Shown piece by piece: positions 31,039-40,176 of a stretch of DNA of 64,000 bases. Source of the stretch: Variovorax paradoxus (GTDB lineage: Bacteria; Pseudomonadota; Gammaproteobacteria; Burkholderiales; Burkholderiaceae_C); NCBI RefSeq assembly GCF_000834655.1, contig NZ_JXQQ01000008.1, positions 62,001 to 126,000 on the forward strand. The letters run 5' to 3'. Each line of letters opens with the position of its first letter. Within the stretch, counting starts at the first letter, position 1. Below the pieces are notes generated by a model that saw only the letters and a program-made list of their open reading frames with translations, had not been told where the DNA came from and did not search any database. Both the position numbers and the translations under genes were made by a program.

Positions 31039-31626
31039 ATGACCCAGCAGCAAAAACCCCTCATCGGCATCGTCCTCGGCTCGACCCGCGAAGGCCGCTT
31101 CGGCGAGAAGCCCGCAAAGTGGATCCACGACATCGCGAAACAGCGCACTGATCTCGCCTTCGAGCTGGTCGACCTGCGCGACCATCCGCTGCCCTTTTTC
31201 AACGAAGCCGGCGCGCCTGCCTGGGGTCCGGTGAAGAACGAGGCCGCCCAGCGCTGGCAGGCCAAGCTCGCCACCTTCGACGGGCTGGTCGTCGTCACGC
31301 CCGAATACAACCACGGCCCGAGCGCGGTACTCAAGAACGCGATCGACTGGGCCTACAAGGAATTCATCCGCAAGCCGATCGGCTTCGTGGGCTACGGCGG
31401 CGTGGGCGCGGCGCGTGCGGTGGAACAGCTACGGCTGGTCGCCGTCGAGATGCAGATGGCGCCGGTGCGCAACGCCGTGCACATCGGCATGGTCGAGTTC
31501 CTGGGCATCTGGCAACAAGGCAAGAGCTTCGACGACTTTCCACACCTCGGGCAGGCCGCCAACGGCATGCTGGACGACCTGGCGTGGTGGACCCGCGCGC
31601 TGAAGACCGCGAGGGAAGCCGCATGA
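31039..31626 (+). CDS. NADPH-dependent FMN reductase family protein
   Basis: 195-residue flavodoxin-like oxidoreductase. IGIVLGSTREGRFGEKPAKW forms the phosphate-binding loop, and VVTPEYNHGPSAVLKNAIDW is the hallmark FMN-site motif. Likely reduces quinones, azo dyes or FMN; substrate not known. AGGAG precedes the start by six bases. Its stop overlaps the start of a pirin gene (31623-31626), and the two are divergent from a LysR regulator, a common redox-responsive arrangement. Confidence 0.9.
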   Translation: MTQQQKPLIGIVLGSTREGRFGEKPAKWIHDIAKQRTDLAFELVDLRDHPLPFFNEAGAPAWGPVKNEAAQRWQAKLATFDGLVVVTPEYNHGPSAVLKNAIDWAYKEFIRKPIGFVGYGGVGAARAVEQLRLVAVEMQMAPVRNAVHIGMVEFLGIWQQGKSFDDFPHLGQAANGMLDDLAWWTRALKTAREAA

Positions 31627-32483
31627 CCGCCGCAGTGGAAGTTGCCGCACAGGCGCGCGCCATTGTCTACCGCACGCGCGGCGCGCAGCAGGGACCGATC
31701 ACGCGCCTCATGAGCCCGGGCGACCTGGGCGAGTTCCTGAAACCCTTCGTGTTCTTGGACCTGTTCAAGCTCGACATCGATGGCGACCGCAAGGGCTTCG
31801 GCATGCACCCGCACTCGGGCATCGCGACGCTGACCTGGCTGATCGAAGGCGACACGCTGTATGAAGACTCCACGGGCGAGCAGGGCGTGCTGCACGGCGG
31901 CGGCGTCGAGTGGATGCGCGCCGGCAACGGCGTCTGGCACACCGGCGGACCCGCGCCGGGCGTCAAGCGCATGCGCGGGTTCCAGCTCTGGGTGGCCCTG
32001 CCGGCTTCGGAAGAAAACGCGCCGGCGCAAAGCATCTACTTCACGCCCTCGCAGGTGCCGCAGGAGGGCCCGGCGCGGGTGCTGCTCGGGCGCCATGGCG
32101 CGGCACAGAGCCCCATTCCGGCGCCGGCATCGATGAACTACCTGGCCGTGCAACTGAAGGACGGCGAGCACTGGCGCTACACGCCGCCCGCCGGTCACAC
32201 GGTCGGCTGGGTCGCGGTCGATGGCGGCGGGCTCGATGCGGGCGACGACACCGGCGGCCCCATCGCCACCGGCGAGCTCGCAGTGTTCGAGGAGTCTGGC
32301 GAGGCCATCGATTTCACGGCCCGCGGCGACACGTCGTTCGTGCTGGGCTCGGCGGTGAAGCATCCGCACGACCTGGTGACGGGCTACTACTCGGTCCACA
32401 CGAGCCGCGCGGCGCTGGCGCAGGGCGAAGCCGAGATCCGGCGCATCGGCGCGAAGCTGCGGCAGGAAGGCCGACTGGGCTGA
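31623..32483 (+). CDS. pirin family protein
   Basis: 286-residue bicupin. Metal ligands are in HPHSGIATLTWLIEG and a later GNGVWHTGGP, in place of the more usual HSE. The start overlaps the reductase stop (ATGA), so the two are probably made together. Role may be redox-linked, but no substrate can be read from the sequence. It is of a different pirin subgroup from the one at 26045-27103. Confidence 0.87.
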   Translation: MTAAVEVAAQARAIVYRTRGAQQGPITRLMSPGDLGEFLKPFVFLDLFKLDIDGDRKGFGMHPHSGIATLTWLIEGDTLYEDSTGEQGVLHGGGVEWMRAGNGVWHTGGPAPGVKRMRGFQLWVALPASEENAPAQSIYFTPSQVPQEGPARVLLGRHGAAQSPIPAPASMNYLAVQLKDGEHWRYTPPAGHTVGWVAVDGGGLDAGDDTGGPIATGELAVFEESGEAIDFTARGDTSFVLGSAVKHPHDLVTGYYSVHTSRAALAQGEAEIRRIGAKLRQEGRLG

Positions 32484-32577
32484 CCCGGCGCAGCCCCAGA
32501 GCAAACCAGCGTGCGCCCCGCGGGCGGCTGCGCCAGAATCGTTCGCTTCGAACGACTCTCCCGCAGCCCCACCCGCC

Positions 32578-33783
32578 ATGAACCTCGTCGACGCTTTCGC
32601 CAGCCACGCCGCCCGCTTCGTAGACATCCGACGCGACATCCACGCCCACCCCGAGCTGGGCTTCGAAGAACACCGCACCTCCGAGAAGGTCGCCAGCCTG
32701 CTGACCGAATGGGGCATCGAAGTGCACCGCGGCATCGCGGGCACCGGCCTCGTCGGCGTGCTGCGCAAGGGCACGGGCAGCCGCACCATCGGCTTGCGCG
32801 CCGACATGGACGCCCTGCCGCTCAACGAAGCCAACGAGTTCGCCCACAAGTCCACCCACCCCGGCCGCATGCACGCCTGCGGCCACGACGGCCACACCAC
32901 CATGCTGCTGGCCGCCGCGTGGCACCTGTCGCAGCAAGGTCCCGACGACTTCGACGGCACCGTGCATTTCATCTTTCAGCCCGCGGAAGAGATGGGCAAG
33001 GCCGGCGCCAAGAAGATGATCGACGAGGGCCTTTTCGAGCGCTTTCCGTGCGACGCGGTCTTCGGGCTGCACAACTTCCCGGTCGGCGACGTGGGCCGCT
33101 TCGCGCTCAACGAAGGCGCGCTGATGGCCTCGAGCAACACCTACAGGATCACCGTGCGCGGGCGCGGCACGCACGCCTCGATGCCGCACACGGGCATCGA
33201 TCCGGTGGCCGCGGTGGTCACGCTCGCGCAGCAGCTGCAGACGATCGTGGCGCGCACCATTCCGAGCACCGAGCGCGCACTGCTTGCGGTCACACAGCTG
33301 CAGGGCTCCGATGCGCCGAATGTGATTCCCGATGTGGCGACGGTCGGCGGCACGATCCGCACCTTTTCCATCGAGGCCATCGACAAGATCGAGGCCCGCC
33401 TGCGCGAAGTGGCGGCCGGCGTGGCGTCGGCGCACGGATGCACGGCCGAGGTGTATTTCAACCGCTCGTCGCCGCCGACCGTGAACCATGCGGCCGAGGC
33501 GCGCTTTGCCGCGGGCGTGATGCGCGAGGTGGTGGGCGACGACATGGTCACCGACGACTTCCCCGCCGTGATGGGCGCCGAGGACTTCGCGCACATGCTG
33601 CTCGCGCGGCCCGGCTGCTATGCATTCCTCGGCAATGGCGACGGCGACCACCGCCTCGACGGCCACGGGCCCGGCCCTTGCATCATTCACAACACCTCGT
33701 TCGATTTCAACGACGAGATCATCCCGATCGGTGCCAGCTATTTCGTGAAGCTGGTGCAGCGCTGGCTGCCGTCGGGTACTTAA
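32578..33783 (+). CDS. M20 family amidohydrolase (hippurate hydrolase-like)
   Basis: 401-residue zinc-type peptidase/amidohydrolase. It begins with DIRRDIHAHPELGFEEHRTSE, carries LRADMDALP, the metal-site HACGHDGH, and EMGKAGAKKMIDEGLFE. Likely hydrolyses N-acyl amino acids such as hippurate or indole conjugates. A Bug-type binding protein follows only 16 bases later, suggesting uptake and hydrolysis of the same compound. Confidence 0.92.
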   Translation: MNLVDAFASHAARFVDIRRDIHAHPELGFEEHRTSEKVASLLTEWGIEVHRGIAGTGLVGVLRKGTGSRTIGLRADMDALPLNEANEFAHKSTHPGRMHACGHDGHTTMLLAAAWHLSQQGPDDFDGTVHFIFQPAEEMGKAGAKKMIDEGLFERFPCDAVFGLHNFPVGDVGRFALNEGALMASSNTYRITVRGRGTHASMPHTGIDPVAAVVTLAQQLQTIVARTIPSTERALLAVTQLQGSDAPNVIPDVATVGGTIRTFSIEAIDKIEARLREVAAGVASAHGCTAEVYFNRSSPPTVNHAAEARFAAGVMREVVGDDMVTDDFPAVMGAEDFAHMLLARPGCYAFLGNGDGDHRLDGHGPGPCIIHNTSFDFNDEIIPIGASYFVKLVQRWLPSGT

Positions 33784-33799
33784 TTTTTTCCTGTTGACG

Positions 33800-34792
33800 A
33801 TGAAAGCGGCCACCCCGATGACTTCCACCCTGTTCACCCGACGTTCGCTGGCTGCGGCTGCTGCCGCCGTGGCCTTCTGCAGCTTGGGCGCCGCCCATGC
33901 GCAGCAGCGCGTGATCCACATCATCGTGCCCTTCGGCACCGGCGCCGTGCAGGACACGGTGGCGCGCGCCTTCAACAACGAACTGGGCGCGGCGCTCAAT
34001 GCGAGCGCCATCGTGGAGAACCGCGCGGGCGCGGGCGGCACCGTGGGCGCGGCCATCGCTGCCAAGGCGCCGGCCGACGGCAGCACGCTGGTGCTCGCGG
34101 CCGCGAGCCACAACATCGCGGCCTTCCTCTACAGCAAGCTGCCCTACGACCCGCTCAAGGACTTCGTCGGCGTGGCCAACGTGGGCAACGCGGGCTACGT
34201 GCTGGCGGTGGCCAGCGGCATGAACGTGTCGAACACGGCCGACTTCATCAAGGAGGTCAAGGCCAACCCGGGCAAGTACAACTACGCCTCGGCCGGCAAC
34301 GGCAGCGCCACGCACCTGGCGATGGCGTCGTTCCTCGCGAAGGCCGGCTTGCAGATGACGCACATCCCCACCAAGTCCACCGGCGAGGCCGTCAACGAAG
34401 TGCTCGCGGGCCGGGTGCAGGCCGTCATCTCATCGAGCATCGGCGTGATGGGTTTCCAGGACGACGCGCGCATGAAGCTGCTCGCCTCCACCGGCCAGTC
34501 GCGCAGCCCGTTCCTGCCGAAGTTGCCGACCGTGGCCGAGAGCGGCCTGCCGGGCTACGCCTTCGATTCGTGGATCGGCCTGCTCGCACCCGCCGGTACG
34601 CCCAAGGCCGAGGTCGAGCGCATCAACGCCGCGGCCAACAAGGTGCTGGCCGACCCGGCGATCCAGGAACGCTTCAAGCGCCTGGGCGTGGAGCCGCGCA
34701 GCCAGAGCGCGGAAGAGTTCCAGAAGCTGTTGCGCGCGGACTGGGATGCGATGGGCGTGGTGGTGAAGGCGTCGGGCGCGAAGATCGACTGA
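33800..34792 (+). CDS. Bug family periplasmic substrate-binding protein
   Basis: 330-residue exported binding protein of the tripartite tricarboxylate transporter type. The signal peptide contains TRRSLAAAAAAVAF and ends near AHAQ; ATG 33818 would give a shorter one. Mature part: RVIHIIVPFGTGAVQDTVARAF, NRAGAGGTVGAAIAAKAPADG. It is in an apparent operon with the M20 amidohydrolase and may bind its amide or carboxylate substrate. No membrane partners are nearby. Confidence 0.92.
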   Translation: MKAATPMTSTLFTRRSLAAAAAAVAFCSLGAAHAQQRVIHIIVPFGTGAVQDTVARAFNNELGAALNASAIVENRAGAGGTVGAAIAAKAPADGSTLVLAAASHNIAAFLYSKLPYDPLKDFVGVANVGNAGYVLAVASGMNVSNTADFIKEVKANPGKYNYASAGNGSATHLAMASFLAKAGLQMTHIPTKSTGEAVNEVLAGRVQAVISSSIGVMGFQDDARMKLLASTGQSRSPFLPKLPTVAESGLPGYAFDSWIGLLAPAGTPKAEVERINAAANKVLADPAIQERFKRLGVEPRSQSAEEFQKLLRADWDAMGVVVKASGAKID

Positions 34793-34913
34793 GCCGGTGG
34801 GGCCGGCACCCGGCGCCGCATGTAGGACGCCGGTCAATTGACAACGCGCCCGCCGCGCTCATGCTCCTTGGTGACTGCCGGGGTGTCCGCCCCGGACCCC
34901 CGGGAGACTTTTC

Positions 34914-35618
34914 ATGGACTCGATTTCGCCATCCAACCTGCCTTCGGGCGCACCCGCGAGCAGGTCGCCGAAGGTCCTGTGGGCCGTGATCGGCGCACTG
35001 GCCGTGGCTGTCGCGGCGCTCGGCGGCGTGTTGCTGCATCGCCAGGACGCGGGCGCGCCGCCACCGGCCGTTGCGGCCCTGCCTGCTTCGCCCGCCGGAT
35101 CGCCGACTGCGCCGGACGACTTCAAGCCTGAAGCGATGCCGCCTGCACCCGTGCCGGCCGCGCCTCCGGTGGCTGCCGGCACGGCACCGGAGGTCATGGC
35201 CGCTGCACCTGCGCAGGCTCCAGGCCCCGGCGTGGCGCCCGCTCCGGTGGCGGCTGCCGCACCTCCCGCTCCACCTTGCGCCGTCTGCGGCCATGTCGAA
35301 TCGGTGCGCCCGGTGCAAAGGCGCGCGCAGAACACCACGGGCGTGGGCGCCGTGGCTGGTGGCGTCGTGGGCGGCCTGGTCGGCAACCAGTTCGGCCACG
35401 GCAACGGCCGCGTCGCGACCACCGTGCTGGGTGCGGTGGGTGGCGGCTTCGCGGGCAACGAGGTCGAGAAGCACGTGCGCACCGTCACGGTCTACGAGGT
35501 CGCGGTGCGGATGGACAACGGCTCGCTGCGCACGGTCGAGACGAAAACCGCACCGCCGATCGGCAAGCCGGTCACGCTCCGGAAAGGCCTGCTGCGCCCG
35601 GCGGACGGCCACAAGTAG
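34914..35618 (+). CDS. glycine zipper 2TM domain protein
   Basis: 234-residue envelope protein. One N-terminal membrane segment (about residues 20-42), a long Ala/Pro-rich linker to about residue 120, then CAVCGHVESVRPVQ and a glycine-zipper domain (GVGAVAGGVVGGLVGNQFGHG, VLGAVGGGFAGNEVEKH). The Rick_17kDa/SlyB-like domain closes with a beta strand pair (VTVYEVAVRMDNG). Such proteins sit across the inner membrane and periplasm; function not established. Confidence 0.83.
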   Translation: MDSISPSNLPSGAPASRSPKVLWAVIGALAVAVAALGGVLLHRQDAGAPPPAVAALPASPAGSPTAPDDFKPEAMPPAPVPAAPPVAAGTAPEVMAAAPAQAPGPGVAPAPVAAAAPPAPPCAVCGHVESVRPVQRRAQNTTGVGAVAGGVVGGLVGNQFGHGNGRVATTVLGAVGGGFAGNEVEKHVRTVTVYEVAVRMDNGSLRTVETKTAPPIGKPVTLRKGLLRPADGHK

Positions 35619-35702
35619 GCGCTGCGCCGGCGGCTCGCGCGCTCTGCCCGGCGATATCACACAACCCACGTGCCACGGAAGAGCGCTTGCCCCACGCGCT
35701 GC

Positions 35703-35730
35703 TTGACGATATATCCTTAATATATTTAAA
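35703..35730. promoter_or_regulatory. AT-rich promoter/operator of the hydroxyproline cluster
   Basis: ATATAT at 35709-35714 and ATATAT at 35720-35725 flank CCTTA, inside a conspicuous AT-rich island in otherwise very GC-rich DNA. A TTGACG hexamer starts at 35703 and could be the -35 box, so a bound GntR regulator would cover the promoter. The island ends about 40 bases before the first gene of the cluster. Confidence 0.55.
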
Positions 35731-35769
35731 GTGCGGACCTTTCCCACCGTCATCCCCCAGGAGCAATAC

Positions 35770-36684
35770 GTGAGCAATCCCCGCTGGCAAGGCATCTTTC
35801 CCGCCATCACCACCAAGTTCCACGCCGACGAGAGCATCGATGCCGAGGGCACGGCGCGCCACATCGATTTCCAGATCCGCAACGGCATCCACGGCCTGGT
35901 CACCTGCGGCTCGCTCGGTGAAGCCAGCACGTTGACGCTCGAGGAAAAACTGCAGGTCGCCAAGATCGCGCTCGAGGCCGCCGACGGCCGCATCCCGGTA
36001 CTGGCCAACGTGTCGGAAACCAGCACCCGCGAAGCGCTGCGCTACGTGGACGGCGCCAACAAGCTCGGCGTGGCCGGCTTCATGGTGATGCCCTCGGTGA
36101 TCTACGTGGCCGACGCGCGCGAGGCGATGCTCAACGTGCGCACCATCGCCAACGCCGCGCAGAAACCCATCATGGTCTACAACAATCCGGTGGCCTACCG
36201 CGTGGACCTGAAGCCCGAGCACATGGTCGAGCTGGCCGATTGCGAATGGATAGCCGCCATCAAGGAGAGCACCGACAACATCCGCCGCATCACCGACCTG
36301 CGCAACACGGTGGGCGACCGCTACCAGCTGTTCCTCGGCGTGGACGACCTCGCCTATGAAGGCCTGGCGCTCGGCTGCGACGGCCTCCTGGCCGGCGTGG
36401 GCTGCGCGTTCCCGCGCGAAACCGTGGCGCTCTACGACCTGATGAAAGCTGGCAAGTTCGCCGAGGCGCTCAAGCTCTACCAGTGGATGACGCCGATGCT
36501 GCACCTCGATGTATCGACCAAGCTGGTGCAGAACCTGAAGCTCATCGACCTGCTGGTCGGCGTGGGCACCGAGCACATGCGCCGCCCGCGCCTGCCGCTC
36601 ATCGGCGAGGAGCGCGCCTTCATCGAGCGCATCGTGAAGAAGGCGCTCGCCACGCGGCCGGCGCAGTACCAATCGGTTGTTTGA
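35770..36684 (+). CDS. lhpC: DapA-family lyase, probable pyrroline-4-hydroxy-2-carboxylate deaminase
   Basis: 304-residue TIM-barrel enzyme of the dihydrodipicolinate synthase family. Schiff-base Lys in AAIKEST, catalytic Tyr in MVYNNPVAY, and CGSLGEASTLT as the GxxGE loop. GTG 35770 is chosen as start because AGGAG lies seven bases upstream; an earlier in-frame GTG at 35731 has no such site. With a hydroxyproline epimerase and D-hydroxyproline dehydrogenase downstream, the best fit is the deaminase that turns pyrroline-4-hydroxy-2-carboxylate into 2-oxoglutarate semialdehyde. Lysine biosynthesis is less likely. Confidence 0.82.
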   Translation: MSNPRWQGIFPAITTKFHADESIDAEGTARHIDFQIRNGIHGLVTCGSLGEASTLTLEEKLQVAKIALEAADGRIPVLANVSETSTREALRYVDGANKLGVAGFMVMPSVIYVADAREAMLNVRTIANAAQKPIMVYNNPVAYRVDLKPEHMVELADCEWIAAIKESTDNIRRITDLRNTVGDRYQLFLGVDDLAYEGLALGCDGLLAGVGCAFPRETVALYDLMKAGKFAEALKLYQWMTPMLHLDVSTKLVQNLKLIDLLVGVGTEHMRRPRLPLIGEERAFIERIVKKALATRPAQYQSVV

Positions 36685-36720
36685 TCACCGCCCTTTCATT
36701 GTCCCAACCTAGGAAGAAAC

Positions 36721-37863
36721 ATGAAGACAAGAGCAAGCATGGTTCCCTTTTTCGGTCTCGTCGGTCTCGCGGCATTCGCCGTTGCGGGCCAGGCCGATGC
36801 GCAGGAGCAGGTCGTCAAGATCGGCCACAGCGGCCCCCTCTCGGGCCCCAACGCGTTCGCGGGCAAGGACAATGAAAACGGCGTGCGCCTCGCGATCGAG
36901 GAGCTCAACGCCAAGAAGCTCAGCGTCGGCGGCAAGACGCTGAAGTTCGAGCTGGTCTCCGAAGACGACCAGTGCGACGCCAAGACCGGCGTGAGCGTCG
37001 CGCAGAAATTCGTGGACGACGGCGTCAAGTTCGTCATGGGCCCGTACTGCTCGGGCGTGGCGATTCCGGCCTCGCGCATCTACAGCGACGGCGGCGCCAT
37101 GGTCTCGACCGTGGGCACCAACCCGAAGGTCACACAGGGCGGCTACAAGAACCTCTACCGCATCATCGCGAGCGACAACCAGATCGGCTCCAGCATGGCC
37201 GTGTACGCAGCCAAGGAGCTGAAGGTCAAGAAGGTCGGCGTGATCGACGACCGCACCGCCTTCGGCCAGGGCCTGGCGGAAGAGTTCACCAAGGAAGCGC
37301 AGAAGCAGGGCCTGACGATCGTGGGCAAGGAGTTCACCACCGACAAGGCCGTGGACTTCACCGCCATCCTCACCAACATGAAGGCCAAGGCGCCCGAGGC
37401 GATCTTCTTCGGCGGCTATGCGCCGCAGGCCGCACCGATGGCGCGCCAGATGAAGCAGCTGGCCGTGCCCGGCAAGCTGCTGGGCGGCGACACCGTCTGC
37501 AGCCCCGCCACCGGCAAGCTCGGCGGCGACGCGGTCAACGACCTGGTGTACTGCGCGCAGGGCGGCTCCATCCTCGAGAAGGCCCAGAGCGGCCCGGCGT
37601 TCAAGGAGAAGTTCAAGAAACGCTTCAACGTCGATGCGGACGCGTATGCCGCCTCGTACTACGACCAAGTGCTGTTCATCGGCGAATCGATGAAGAAGGC
37701 CAACTCGATCGACCCCGACAAGGTGGGCGCGCAGCTCTACAAGGACACCTACAAGGGCGTGGCCGCCACCTACGCCTATGACGACAAGGGCAACATGAAG
37801 CAGGCGCCGATCACGGTGTTCACCTTCAAGAACGCCGCCCCGGTTCCCATCGCCAGCTATTGA
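36721..37863 (+). CDS. ABC transporter periplasmic binding protein, branched-chain amino acid (LivJ) type
   Basis: 380-residue exported binding protein with a Sec signal ending near GQADAQ. The mature domain shows [23 protein letters not shown] and [22 protein letters not shown], typical of LivJ-like proteins (type I periplasmic folds). Placed between the deaminase and epimerase genes, it probably binds hydroxyproline or proline. The permease and ATPase genes expected for such an importer are not in the window, so it must use components encoded elsewhere. Confidence 0.9.
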   Translation: MKTRASMVPFFGLVGLAAFAVAGQADAQEQVVKIGHSGPLSGPNAFAGKDNENGVRLAIEELNAKKLSVGGKTLKFELVSEDDQCDAKTGVSVAQKFVDDGVKFVMGPYCSGVAIPASRIYSDGGAMVSTVGTNPKVTQGGYKNLYRIIASDNQIGSSMAVYAAKELKVKKVGVIDDRTAFGQGLAEEFTKEAQKQGLTIVGKEFTTDKAVDFTAILTNMKAKAPEAIFFGGYAPQAAPMARQMKQLAVPGKLLGGDTVCSPATGKLGGDAVNDLVYCAQGGSILEKAQSGPAFKEKFKKRFNVDADAYAASYYDQVLFIGESMKKANSIDPDKVGAQLYKDTYKGVAATYAYDDKGNMKQAPITVFTFKNAAPVPIASY

Positions 37864-37880
37864 ACGGAAGACGCCAGAAC

Positions 37881-38816
37881 ATGCAACGCATCCAGATCGT
37901 CGACTCGCACACGGGCGGCGAGCCCACGCGCCTTGTGATCGGCGGGTTCCCCGACCTGGGGGGCGGCAGCATGGCCGAGCGTCGTGCGCTCCTGGCCGAC
38001 CGGCACGACAAGTGGCGCGCGGCCACGGTGCTGGAGCCGCGCGGCAGCGACGTGGTGGTCGGCGCGCTCTTGTGCGAGCCCGTCTCGCCCGACGCCGCCG
38101 CGGGCGTGATCTTCTTCAACAACGCCGGGTACCTGGGCATGTGCGGCCACGGCACCATCGGGCTGGTCGCGAGCCTGGCGCACATGGGTCGCATCGGCGT
38201 GGGCGAGCACCGCATCGAAACGCCCGTGGGCGCGGTCACGACCACGCTGCATGCCGACGGTTCGGTGAGTGTGCGCAACGTGCCGGCGTACCGGCACCTG
38301 CACCAGGTGGCGGTCGATCTGCCGGGCCACGGCACGGTGCGCGGCGACGTGGCGTATGGCGGCAACTGGTTCTTCCTGGTGAGCGAACACGGCCAGCGCG
38401 TGGCGAGCGACAACCTCGCGGCGCTGACCGACTACACGGCCGCCTTGCGCCGCGCGCTCGCAACGCAGGGCATCACGGGAACGGACGGCGCGGAGATCGA
38501 TCACATCGAACTTTTCGCCGACGACGACGACGGCGCGGACAGCCGCAACTTCGTGCTCTGCCCCGGCAACGCCTACGACCGCTCGCCCTGCGGCACCGGC
38601 ACCAGCGCCAAGATCGCGTGCCTGGCCGCCGACGGCAAGCTCGCGCCCGGCGAAACGTGGACGCAGGCCAGCGTGATCGGCAGCCGCTTCGAAGCCAGCT
38701 ACACGATGGACGGCAACAAGATCATCCCGACGCTGCGCGGCCGCGCGCACATCAGCGCCGAGGCCACGCTGCTGGTCGACGACGAAGACCCCTTCGGATG
38801 GGGCATCCGGCTCTGA
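37881..38816 (+). CDS. lhpA: 4-hydroxyproline 2-epimerase (proline racemase family)
   Basis: 311-residue cofactor-independent epimerase that converts trans-4-hydroxy-L-proline into cis-4-hydroxy-D-proline. The first catalytic Cys is in [15 protein letters not shown] and the second in [12 protein letters not shown]. The N-terminal [16 protein letters not shown] is the family signature. Having both Cys separates it from the dehydratase (Cys/Thr) subgroup. ATG 37881 is preferred to an upstream in-frame codon at 37860. 17 bases after the binding protein gene. Confidence 0.92.
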   Translation: MQRIQIVDSHTGGEPTRLVIGGFPDLGGGSMAERRALLADRHDKWRAATVLEPRGSDVVVGALLCEPVSPDAAAGVIFFNNAGYLGMCGHGTIGLVASLAHMGRIGVGEHRIETPVGAVTTTLHADGSVSVRNVPAYRHLHQVAVDLPGHGTVRGDVAYGGNWFFLVSEHGQRVASDNLAALTDYTAALRRALATQGITGTDGAEIDHIELFADDDDGADSRNFVLCPGNAYDRSPCGTGTSAKIACLAADGKLAPGETWTQASVIGSRFEASYTMDGNKIIPTLRGRAHISAEATLLVDDEDPFGWGIRL

Positions 38817-38827
38817 CGCCGGCTCGC

Positions 38828-39931
38828 ATGGACGCGGATGTGATCGTCATCGGCGCCGGCATCGTCGGCGCCGCCTGCGCCCACGCGCTGGCGCAGGCCG
38901 GCCGCCGGGTGCTGGTGCTCGATGCGCGCATCGGCGGCGCCACGGGCGCTGGCATGGGCCACCTCGTGGTGATGGACGACAACCCCGCCGAGCTCGCACT
39001 GAGCCGCGACTCGACGGCGCGATGGCGCGCCCTCGCGCCGCACATGCCCGAAGACTGCGCCTACAGCGCCTGCGGCACGCTCTGGATCGCGGCGAACGCA
39101 GAAGAAATGGCCGAGGCCGAACGCAAGCAGCAACGCCTGCGCGCGGACGGCATCGAGAGCCGCCTGCTCGACGCGGCCGCATTGGCAGGCGCCGAACCCG
39201 CGCTGCGCAAAGGCCTCGCGGGCGCGCTCGAAGTGCCCGGCGACGGCATCCTCTACGCGCCGAACGCGGCACGCTGGCTGCTCGCACAAGGCGGCGATGC
39301 GATCCGCATCGAACACGCGAAGGTCGAGGCCATCGAAGACGACGGCACGCTGCGGCTCACCGACGGCACCCGCCGCACCGCCCCGCAGGTCGTGCTCGCC
39401 AACGGCATCGAGGCGACGACGCTCTGCCCCGAACTCCCCATCCGCCCGAAGAAGGGCCACCTGCTGATCACCGACCGCTATCCGGGCACGGTGCATCACC
39501 AACTCGTCGAGCTCGGCTACGTGACCAGCGCGCACCACAGCGACGGCGACTCGGTGGCGTTCAACGTACAGCCGCGGCCGACGGGGCAATTGCTGGTTGG
39601 CTCTTCGCGCCAGTTCGATACGACCGATCCGGCAGTGGAAGCGCCGATGCTCGCGCGCATGCTGCAGCGCACGCTCGACTACCTGCCGGGGCTCGCGAAC
39701 CTCAACGCAGTGCGTTCGTGGACCGGCATGCGCGCCGCCTCGCCCGATGGCCTGCCGCTGCTGGGCAAGCACCCGTGGCGCGAGAAGCTCTGGCTCGCCG
39801 TCGGCCACGAAGGCCTGGGTGTGACCACCGCGCCGGGCAGCGCGCACTTGCTTGCGGCGCTGATGACCGGGGCCGCACCTGAATTCGATGCCGCGCCCTA
39901 TGCGCCGCGCGGCCTGCTGGAGATGGCATGA
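38828..39931 (+). CDS. FAD-dependent D-amino-acid dehydrogenase subunit, D-hydroxyproline dehydrogenase
   Basis: 367-residue DAO-family flavoprotein. The FAD-binding Rossmann motif is IVIGAGIVGAACAHALAQAGRRVLVLD, and the C-terminal GMRAASPDGLPLLG block is standard for this family. Within this cluster it should oxidise cis-4-hydroxy-D-proline to pyrroline-4-hydroxy-2-carboxylate, passing electrons to the two following gene products. Its stop overlaps the start of the 2Fe-2S gene (39928-39931). Confidence 0.88.
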   Translation: MDADVIVIGAGIVGAACAHALAQAGRRVLVLDARIGGATGAGMGHLVVMDDNPAELALSRDSTARWRALAPHMPEDCAYSACGTLWIAANAEEMAEAERKQQRLRADGIESRLLDAAALAGAEPALRKGLAGALEVPGDGILYAPNAARWLLAQGGDAIRIEHAKVEAIEDDGTLRLTDGTRRTAPQVVLANGIEATTLCPELPIRPKKGHLLITDRYPGTVHHQLVELGYVTSAHHSDGDSVAFNVQPRPTGQLLVGSSRQFDTTDPAVEAPMLARMLQRTLDYLPGLANLNAVRSWTGMRAASPDGLPLLGKHPWREKLWLAVGHEGLGVTTAPGSAHLLAALMTGAAPEFDAAPYAPRGLLEMA

Positions 39932-40176
39932 GCAGCCACACCTTGCTGCACATCGACGGCAACCTCGTGCGCGTGAAGGCGGGCAGTTCTGTCGCTGCCG
40001 CGTTGCGCGTGGCGGGTGGCATCGGCGTGGCCCGAACCTCCGTCACGGGCCAGCCGCGCGCGCCGTTCTGCGGCATGGGCGTGTGCCAGGAATGCCGCGT
40101 GTCGATCGACGGCCGGCGCAGGCTCGCCTGCCAGACCGTCTGCAGCGAAGGCATGCGCGTGGAGACCTCGGAATGA
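39928..40176 (+). CDS. (2Fe-2S)-binding small subunit of D-hydroxyproline dehydrogenase
   Basis: 82-residue ferredoxin-like protein. Cysteines for the plant-type 2Fe-2S cluster are in PFCGMGVCQECRV, with another in RLACQTVC. It overlaps both neighbours by four bases (39928-39931 and 40173-40176), so three subunits are translated together. It would carry electrons between the two flavoprotein subunits. Similar small subunits occur in heteromeric amino acid dehydrogenases. Confidence 0.88.
   Translation: MSSHTLLHIDGNLVRVKAGSSVAAALRVAGGIGVARTSVTGQPRAPFCGMGVCQECRVSIDGRRRLACQTVCSEGMRVETSE

Noticed and set aside
31392-32972. 526-codon minus-strand frame opposite the FMN reductase and pirin genes
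   Set aside because: It crosses gene boundaries and lacks any motif, while the plus-strand genes are complete and coupled.
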